Positions 8,647 through 13,082 of a stretch of DNA of 13,082 bases are shown here, piece after piece. The notes under the pieces were generated by a model. That model ran no database searches. It had not been told where the DNA came from and was given only the letters and a program-made list of their open reading frames with translations. Each line of letters begins with the position of its first letter. Position 1 is the first letter of the stretch. The stretch comes from an uncultured Eubacteriales bacterium (lineage in GTDB: Bacteria; Bacillota_A; Clostridia; Christensenellales; Aristaeellaceae): the NCBI GenBank assembly GCA_944333375.1, contig CALVKX010000033.1, positions 1 to 13,082 of the forward strand. Reading direction: 5' to 3'. Both the position numbers and the translations under genes were made by a program.

Positions 8647-10278
8647 GTGCTACGCCTTCATCAGCTCGTTGTGCCGCTGGACGGTGCCGTGGACTTTGAC
8701 GCGGCAAAGCTCCTCAGGCTGTGCGCCCAGAGGCTGCGCGTCAGCGAGAAAGCCATCGCGCAGGCCCGGCTTGTCAAACGCAGCGTGGATGCGCGCGGGC
8801 GGGGCGGCGTCCATTTTTCCCTCACGGCGGACGTGACCTTGGTCAATGTGGGAGAGGCGGAGGAAAAGCGGATTGCGTCGCGCTTCAAGCCCAATCAGGT
8901 CACGATCATCACCGGCGCCCCGGCGCCCAACCCACCCGACGTCTTTGGCCTCAGCCTTCCGCCCTGGCCCTCGGGCAAGGCGCGGCCGCTGGTGGTTGGC
9001 GCCGGCCCGGCGGGGCTTTTCTGTGCGCTGGCGCTGGCCGTGCGCGGCGCGCGGCCCATCGTCGTGGAACAGGGCCGCCCCGTGGAGGCGCGTGCGCAGG
9101 ATGTGGCGCGCCTGGAGGCGGGCGGCGGGATGAACCCCGAGAGCAACGTGCTTTTCGGCGAGGGCGGCGCGGGGGCCTTCTCGGATGGCAAGCTCACCTG
9201 CGGCCTCAACAGCCCGCACATCCGAACCGTTTTGGGCACGCTGGTGCGCTGCGGCGCGCCGGAGGAGATCCTTGTGGCCCAGCGCCCGCACATCGGGACG
9301 GACGAGCTCAGGCGGGTGCTGGCAGGCGTGCGCGCGGCGCTGCTGGGCCTGGGCGCCGAGATGCGCTTTGAGACGCGTCTGACCGGCCTCATGCTTCGTC
9401 AGGGCCGCGTGGCCGGCGCGCGATTGAGCGGCGAGGGCGGAGAAAGCGAGCTTTCCACCGATACGGTCTGCCTGGCCATCGGCCACAGCGCGCGGGACAC
9501 CTACGAGTGGCTCTGCGGCATGGGGCTGCCCATGCAGCACAAGCCCTTTGCCATCGGGGTGCGCATCGAGCACCTGCAGCGCGACATCGACCGGGCCCAG
9601 TACGGGGTTTCGGCCGGGCACCCGGCGCTCCCTCCGGCCGAGTACAAGCTCAACACGCCCACGCCGGACGGGCGCGGGGTATACACCTTCTGCATGTGCC
9701 CCGGCGGCCGGGTCATCAACGCCTCCAGCGAGCCCGGCGGCGTGAACGTCAACGGCATGAGCCTGCATGCCCGCGACGGCCGCAATGCCAACGCGGCCGT
9801 GCTGGTCGGAGTCCGGCCGGAGGATTTCGGGGACGGACATCCCCTCGCGGGCATGTATCTTCAGCGCCGCATCGAGCAGGCGGCCTTTCGGTGCGCCGGG
9901 GGCGCGTTTCGAGCGCCCTGCCAGCGCGTGGGTGATTTCCTCGCCGACGTGCCCAGCCGGGAGGCGGGCGCGGTCGTGCCCACCTATCTTCCGGGGGTGA
10001 CGATGGGGGACCTGCGCGCCTTCCTTCCCGGGTTCATCGCCGACGACCTATGCCTCGCGCTGCCCAGGCTCGGCCAGCGGCTCGACGGCTTTGACCACCC
10101 GGACGCGCTGCTCACCGGGCCGGAGACGCGCTCCTCCGCGCCGGTGCGTATTCTCAGGAACCAGCGCCGTGAAAGCGCCTTTGAGGGGCTCTACCCTTTG
10201 GGGGAAGGCGCGGGATACGCGGGCGGCATCGTCTCCGCCGCGGTGGACGGGCTGTGCGCGGGCATGGAGATCGACTGA
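8647..10278 (+). CDS. FAD-dependent oxidoreductase-like protein (COG2509 type)
   Basis: A 543-residue protein of the NAD(P)/FAD-dependent, uncharacterised COG2509-type family. The N-terminal 80 or so residues (LRLHQLVVPLDG, then LVKRSVDARGRG at 42-53) are typical of that family and precede the flavin fold. Flavin signs: VVGAGPAGLFCALAL at 116-130 (GxGxxG), VVEQG at 139-143, FGEGGAGAFSDGKL at 170-183, LAIGHSARD in the middle and PLGEGAGYAGGI near the end. The reaction is unknown. I chose the GTG at 8647 because AGGGAGGG sits 6 nt upstream and the product then opens as family members do; the GTG at 8626 would put the ribosome site inside the gene. The ECF S gene follows after 24 nt and the HAD gene overlaps region-wise, so these are probably co-transcribed. 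Confidence 0.88.
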   Translation: MLRLHQLVVPLDGAVDFDAAKLLRLCAQRLRVSEKAIAQARLVKRSVDARGRGGVHFSLTADVTLVNVGEAEEKRIASRFKPNQVTIITGAPAPNPPDVFGLSLPPWPSGKARPLVVGAGPAGLFCALALAVRGARPIVVEQGRPVEARAQDVARLEAGGGMNPESNVLFGEGGAGAFSDGKLTCGLNSPHIRTVLGTLVRCGAPEEILVAQRPHIGTDELRRVLAGVRAALLGLGAEMRFETRLTGLMLRQGRVAGARLSGEGGESELSTDTVCLAIGHSARDTYEWLCGMGLPMQHKPFAIGVRIEHLQRDIDRAQYGVSAGHPALPPAEYKLNTPTPDGRGVYTFCMCPGGRVINASSEPGGVNVNGMSLHARDGRNANAAVLVGVRPEDFGDGHPLAGMYLQRRIEQAAFRCAGGAFRAPCQRVGDFLADVPSREAGAVVPTYLPGVTMGDLRAFLPGFIADDLCLALPRLGQRLDGFDHPDALLTGPETRSSAPVRILRNQRRESAFEGLYPLGEGAGYAGGIVSAAVDGLCAGMEID

Positions 10279-10302
10279 CATCAACGAAATGGGGGTATTG
10301 TC

Positions 10303-10827
10303 ATGAACACCAAGCGCCTTGTTACCGTCGCCGTACTGATCGCCCTGTATACGGTTCTGAGCCTGTTTTCCGCGAGCCTGGGGCTTATCAAGCTGACCTT
10401 TGAGTCCTTTCCCGTGCTGGTCGCCGGCCTGATGTTCGGCTGGGTGGACGGATTGCTGGTGGGCGCCGTGGGCGGCTTTCTCAATCAGATGCTCACCTAT
10501 GGCTTCACCGTGACGACGCTGATGTGGATCTTCCCCAATGCCCTGCGCGGCCTGCTGGTAGGCCTCTATGCCAGGAAGTACAATTATGAGTTGAGCATGA
10601 AGCGCACGGCCGGAATCGTGCTGGCCACCAGCCTTCTGGTGACGGCGCTCAACACCGTCGCGCTGTATGTCGACAGCCAGATCTTCCATTATCCCATCAG
10701 CCTGACGGTGGGTGCCATCGCCCTGCGCTTCCTCTCCTCGGTGGTGATGGCGGCCATCTATACCCTGGTTACCCCCCGTACCGTGGAACTGCTGCGCCGC
10801 GCCGGCCTGGCCGGCGATCATGAGTAA
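10303..10827 (+). CDS. ECF transporter S component (vitamin/substrate binding)
   Basis: A 174-residue integral membrane protein with five to six hydrophobic helices, the size of an energy-coupling-factor S component. Such proteins bind a vitamin or other micronutrient and join a shared EcfA-A'-T module for uptake. The N-terminus MNTKRLVTVAVLIALYTVLS, the inner PVLVAGLMFGWVDGLLVGAVGGF and the helix-end NALRGLLVGLYAR are typical of the family, nearest in style to the folate-type (FolT-like) group; the ligand is not certain. No EcfA/T genes are in view, which is normal for group II S components. GGGGG lies 8 nt before ATG 10303. It sits 24 nt after the FAD protein and 13 nt before the HAD gene, probably in one operon; a flavin-linked substrate is possible but only guessed from context. 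Confidence 0.85.
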   Translation: MNTKRLVTVAVLIALYTVLSLFSASLGLIKLTFESFPVLVAGLMFGWVDGLLVGAVGGFLNQMLTYGFTVTTLMWIFPNALRGLLVGLYARKYNYELSMKRTAGIVLATSLLVTALNTVALYVDSQIFHYPISLTVGAIALRFLSSVVMAAIYTLVTPRTVELLRRAGLAGDHE

Positions 10828-10840
10828 GAGGCCGGGCGCT

Positions 10841-11518
10841 ATGATTCGAGGAATTCTTTTTGACATGGACGGCGTGCTCCTGGACACCGAGCGCCTGGGA
10901 GCCGGGCTGTTTGAGCAGGCCTGTGCGCGGCGCGGCTGTGTCGTGCCGCAGGGCCTGTTTCTGCGCATGCTGGGCTGTACGGCGCAGGCGGGGTACGACG
11001 TCCTGCACGAGGCCTTCGGCGACGGCTTCCCTGCGCGCGAGGTCATGGAGGAGGTGCACCAGGGCATTTTCCATACCGCGGTAACCGCTGGCCTACCAGC
11101 GAAAAAGGGGCTGGGGGAATGTCTGCGCGGCCTGCGCGAGCGCTCGCTGCGCGTGGCCCTGGCAACGAGCACGGATCGCGCTATCGTCGAACGCTACATC
11201 CAGGCCGTCCCCCTCATGCAGGGCGCCTTTGACGCGATGGTCTGCGGCGCCGAGGGCGGAAGGAGCAAGCCCGAGCCGGATATCTATCTGGAGGCGGCGC
11301 GCCGACTAAAGCTTCCCATCGGCGAGTGCCTGGGCGTGGAAGACAGCCGCAACGGCCTTCGCAGCCTCGCCGCCGCGGGCTGCGTGAGCGTCATGATCCC
11401 GGACCTGATGCCCTATGACGAAAGCCTGGCCGGCGTTGTCGATTACCGCCTGCCCGATTTGAACCATCTCCCCGAGCTGGTGGACCGGCTCAACCTCGGC
11501 GCGCGGGCGCGCGCTTGA
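10841..11518 (+). CDS. HAD-superfamily phosphatase/phosphoglucomutase-like
   Basis: A 225-residue cytoplasmic HAD hydrolase of the beta-phosphoglucomutase-like subfamily. All four motifs are visible: FDMDGVLLD at 7-15 (nucleophile Asp8, acid-base Asp10), LATSTD at 107-112 (motif II), GRSKPEPDIY at 140-149 (Lys143) and GVEDSRNG at 165-172 (Asp168). An alpha-helical cap lies between residues 15 and 85. The substrate, a small phosphorylated metabolite, is not predictable. The start at 10841 is favoured since MIRGILFDMDG is a standard opening and AAGAGG lies 9 nt upstream; the ATG at 10820 overlaps the ECF gene by 8 bp and lacks a ribosome site, but coupled start there is not excluded. It is the last gene of the likely operon; its stop lies 2 nt from that of the convergent VOC gene. 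Confidence 0.9.
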   Translation: MIRGILFDMDGVLLDTERLGAGLFEQACARRGCVVPQGLFLRMLGCTAQAGYDVLHEAFGDGFPAREVMEEVHQGIFHTAVTAGLPAKKGLGECLRGLRERSLRVALATSTDRAIVERYIQAVPLMQGAFDAMVCGAEGGRSKPEPDIYLEAARRLKLPIGECLGVEDSRNGLRSLAAAGCVSVMIPDLMPYDESLAGVVDYRLPDLNHLPELVDRLNLGARARA

Positions 11519-11520
11519 GC

Positions 11521-11904
11521 CTACTCGTGCAGTTCCAGCGGCAGCCCGTCGGGATCGCGAAAAAACGTCATGCGCTTGCCCGTAAAGACGTCCTCGCGGA
11601 TGGGCTCGCAGGCGATGCCCCTTTCCCCCAGCTCCCGTACGGCCTCCTCCACGTCCCTTACGCGGAACGCCAGGTGCCGCAGTCCGCATGCTTCCGGACC
11701 TGAGACTCGGGCGGGCGGATTGGGCATGCCAAACAGCTCCAGCTCCGTCGTCTCGTTGATGCGCAGGTCCAGCTTGTAATCTCCCCGCTCGGGCCGCGCG
11801 TTCTCGCGAATGACCTCAAACCCCAGCTTCTCCACATAGAAGCTGCGCGAACGCGCATAATCGGACGCGATGATGGCGACATGGTGAATGGTGTCAAGCC
11901 GCAT
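11521..11904 (-). CDS. VOC-family metalloprotein, YaeR/glyoxalase-I-like
   Basis: A 127-residue single-chain VOC (vicinal oxygen chelate) protein made of two beta-alpha-beta-beta-beta modules. The stretches IHHVAIIASDYARSRSFY at 6-23, YKLDLRIN at 43-50, EACGLRHLAFRV at 71-82 and FRDPDGLPLELHE at the end closely follow the YaeR / glyoxalase-I-like group. Expected metal ligands are all present: His8, Glu56, His77 and Glu124. Activity could be lactoylglutathione lyase-like or an unrelated lyase or isomerase; as Clostridia often lack glutathione, the substrate is open. AAAGGAGG lies 9 nt before ATG 11904, a strong site; extending to 11988 would cross the promoter. It converges on the HAD gene with 2 nt between stops, leaving no room for a dedicated terminator. 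Confidence 0.92.
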   Translation of the reverse strand: MRLDTIHHVAIIASDYARSRSFYVEKLGFEVIRENARPERGDYKLDLRINETTELELFGMPNPPARVSGPEACGLRHLAFRVRDVEEAVRELGERGIACEPIREDVFTGKRMTFFRDPDGLPLELHE

Positions 11905-11940
11905 GGGGACTTCCTCCTTTCTTTCAGGACAACCATCCCC

Positions 11941-11946
11941 ATTGTA
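11941..11946 (-). promoter_or_regulatory. Extended -10 promoter of the VOC gene
   Basis: On the minus strand TGCTACAAT gives TACAAT (11941-11946) with an extended TGn. The -35 zone (11964-11970) matches poorly and overlaps the lone copy of the 25-bp repeat. The start is near 11934, about 30 nt before ATG 11904. Confidence 0.55.
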
Positions 11947-11967
11947 GCACACCCCTTTGCCGCCGCA

Positions 11968-11985
11968 TAGCCCGGGCTTCGTCGC
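11968..11985 (+). repeat. Solitary copy of the 25-bp array repeat core
   Basis: TAGCCCGGGCTTCGTCGC matches the first 18 nt of the tandem unit found at 12829-12952, differing from the majority unit at one base and from the first unit at one other. It stands alone, 120 nt upstream of the zinc-motif gene and on the same strand as the array. Confidence 0.85.
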
Positions 11986-11999
11986 CAAGCTGAACCATC

Positions 12000-12029
12000 T
12001 TGCTTTTGCAGGGGGCCATCCAGTATAAT
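12000..12029 (+). promoter_or_regulatory. Promoter of the zinc-motif exported protein
   Basis: TTGCTT (12000-12005), 18-nt spacer, consensus TATAAT (12024-12029). The start is near 12036, giving a leader of about 70 nt. The ATG at 12028 overlaps this -10 and cannot be the start codon. Confidence 0.7.
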
Positions 12030-12105
12030 GCTTGGTAAAGGATGGACCATGCCTGGCGGGCGAAGCGTTCGCAATCCAAGGAAAAAGAAGGGGAGAGTCA
12101 ACACC

Positions 12106-12762
12106 ATGAAAAAGAGAAAGCTGATATGGGTCGCGGTAGTGCTGGTTTGGATGGGCAGCCTCCTATTGGGAGGCGGAATGGCTTGCGCGGCAAACAAAGA
12201 CGGGGTGACGTTTGCCAAGGATGGCAAATGGCTGCCGGATCCCAGCAACATCTTTGGGACGGATGGCGAGTTTTTTCAGGTGAATACGGAGAGCAATGGG
12301 CTAGAATATGCTTCGTACCTTTATACGGTTGACGCCACCGTCGATCAGATGGGCAAGATGGTCTCCGTCTACGAGGAGGTTATGCGCGATATTGGCTGCA
12401 CCGTCAAGCAATACAAACTGCCGGACAAAGCGATTCGCTACGAGGGCTACATCTGTGATGACGTAACGCCGGTGGAATTCGTCCTGTATGTAAAGGATGG
12501 CGCCAAGGAACTCAGCGAGGGCGGAACGGGAACCTTTTTGGCTAGCCTGATGATCCCCGTCAGCGAATGGTACTTTGAGCCCGGCAAAGGCTCGAATCTG
12601 GTTAAGGGCGGCCAACTGCGCTGCGTTGAATGTGGCGGAACCGGCCTGTGCAAATACTGCGGCGGAACCGGCAGGGCCAACTATGGAGACGGCTACGAAG
12701 ACTGTATCATTTGCGATGGGACCGGCACGTGCGATGTTTGCGGCGGAATCGGCAGCTATTAA
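12106..12762 (+). CDS. Exported protein with four DnaJ-type CxxCxGxG motifs
   Basis: A 218-residue protein I cannot assign to a named family. It opens with MKKRKLIWVAVVLVWMGSLL, a signal peptide or anchor; ACA-A at 26-29 could be cut by signal peptidase I, while GMAC is a poor lipobox. Residues 30-170 form a domain of unknown type with two lone cysteines (98, 117). The C-terminus has CVECGGTG (173-180), CKYCGGTG (182-189), CIICDGTG (200-207) and CDVCGGIG (209-216): the DnaJ zinc-centre motif four times, in two tight pairs with one residue between partners and a 10-residue linker. In DnaJ the motifs are much further apart. Two zinc sites are likely if the cysteines stay reduced. AGGGGAG lies 10 nt before ATG 12106. 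Its codons look visibly less GC-rich than neighbours. It has its own promoter, no clear terminator, and repeat copies on both sides. Confidence 0.85.
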   Translation: MKKRKLIWVAVVLVWMGSLLLGGGMACAANKDGVTFAKDGKWLPDPSNIFGTDGEFFQVNTESNGLEYASYLYTVDATVDQMGKMVSVYEEVMRDIGCTVKQYKLPDKAIRYEGYICDDVTPVEFVLYVKDGAKELSEGGTGTFLASLMIPVSEWYFEPGKGSNLVKGGQLRCVECGGTGLCKYCGGTGRANYGDGYEDCIICDGTGTCDVCGGIGSY

Positions 12763-12828
12763 GGCTCGTTCGGACCATCATGATCGGTCGCGTTGACCAT
12801 CAACAAGGACATTGTCACCCGCTTCTGA

Positions 12829-12952
12829 TAGCCCGGGCTTTGTCGCTCTTTTGTAGCCCGGGTTTCGTCGCTCTTTTGTAGCCCGGGTTTCGTCGCTCTT
12901 TTGTAGCCCGGGTTTCGTCGCTCTTTTGTAGCCCCGGGTTTCGTCGCTCTTT
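12829..12952 (+). repeat. Tandem array of a 25-bp repeat, about five copies
   Basis: Units begin at 12829, 12854, 12879, 12904 and 12929. The majority unit is TAGCCCGGGTTTCGTCGC followed by TCTTTTG. Units 2-4 are identical; unit 1 has GGGCTTTGTC in place of GGGTTTCGTC; unit 5 has an extra C and lacks the last bases. There are no spacers, so it is not a CRISPR array. Each unit holds the palindrome CCCGGG. The array ends a few bases before the tRNA-Ser promoter. The 66 nt between the zinc-motif gene and the array show only a short ATCATGAT palindrome. Confidence 0.93.
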
Positions 12953-12956
12953 CCGC

Positions 12957-12985
12957 TTGCCAAGCGCAACGAAGCATGCTATAAT
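12957..12985 (+). promoter_or_regulatory. Promoter of tRNA-Ser
   Basis: TTGCCA (12957-12962), 17-nt spacer, TATAAT (12980-12985) with TGC before it: near-perfect, with an extended -10, as expected for a strongly expressed tRNA. The start is near 12992, about 15 nt before the mature tRNA. Confidence 0.8.
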
Positions 12986-13006
12986 AAACATCGGTTCGCG
13001 CGTGAT

Positions 13007-13082
13007 GGAGAAGTATCGAAGCGGTCATAACGGCCCCGACTCGAAATCGGGTAAACCGGCTAATAACCGGTCCGTGGGTTCG
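13007..13082 (+). tRNA. tRNA-Ser (CGA anticodon), 3' end cut by window
   Basis: The acceptor 5' strand GGAGAAG (13007-13013) is typical of bacterial tRNA-Ser. The anticodon stem CCCGA (13035-13039) pairs with TCGGG (13047-13051), and the loop CTCGAAA carries CGA at 13042-13044, reading UCG. A long variable arm (ACCGG 13055-13059 with CCGGT 13067-13071) confirms a class II tRNA. The T-arm begins with GTGGGTTCG and the window ends there, so the 3' T-stem, acceptor strand and any CCA are not seen. Confidence 0.95.

Noticed and set aside
8650..9840. 396-codon minus-strand frame inside the FAD-protein gene
   Set aside because: No domain motif or ribosome site; the opposite strand encodes a clear flavin-binding protein.
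12829..12952. CRISPR array
   Set aside because: The 25-bp units are directly adjacent with no spacers, and no cas gene is in the window.
12759..13028. Minus-strand 89-codon repeat protein through the array
   Set aside because: The 25-bp unit is not a multiple of three, so the peptide repeat drifts in frame; the frame also reads antisense through the tRNA promoter.
12957..13082. Integrative-element attachment site at tRNA-Ser
   Set aside because: The 3' end of the tRNA, the usual attachment sequence, is outside the window, and no integrase gene is present.

Overview
The window looks like a chromosomal segment of a GC-rich member of the Clostridia (Bacillota). The reasons are strong AGGAGG/GGGGA-type ribosome sites before nearly every gene, sigma-A promoters that often carry an extended -10 (TGnTATAAT), an LTA-synthase-type membrane sulfatase, an ECF-transporter S component, a hexameric glutamate dehydrogenase and RecF. 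The lineage is an inference; no marker here fixes a genus. There is no phage, plasmid, IS or CRISPR locus.

Layout, left to right. (a) 1-396 is a gene-free block packed with about ten hairpins, including two nearly identical copies of one hairpin about 230 nt apart. (b) A NahK-like sugar/small-molecule kinase (minus, 397-1503) and an LTA-synthase-family membrane phosphotransferase (plus, 1731-4058) diverge from two back-to-back promoters. (c) A polytopic membrane protein of GT-C-like appearance (minus, 4055-5730) converges on the LtaS-like gene. Their stop codons interlock, and the membrane-protein gene carries a frameshift exactly at a GC-only hairpin. (d) gdhA (minus, 5882-7222) and recF (minus, 7390-8511) follow, each with its own promoter. 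(e) Divergent from recF is a likely three-gene operon: a COG2509-type FAD protein (8647-10278), an ECF S component (10303-10827) and a HAD phosphatase (10841-11518). (f) A YaeR-like VOC protein (minus, 11521-11904) converges on it. (g) The right end has an exported protein of unknown function with four DnaJ-type CxxCxGxG zinc motifs (12106-12762), a 25-bp tandem repeat array (12829-12952) and a tRNA-Ser(CGA) running off the edge.

Most genes are housekeeping or metabolic and do not form one pathway. The LtaS-like enzyme and the GT-C-like protein could both act on cell-envelope polymers, but only adjacency suggests it. The least ordinary parts are the zinc-motif exported protein flanked by copies of the 25-bp repeat, the hairpin-dense block at the left edge, and the inverted repeat between recF and the FAD-protein operon. 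I see no clear, complete new multi-gene system.
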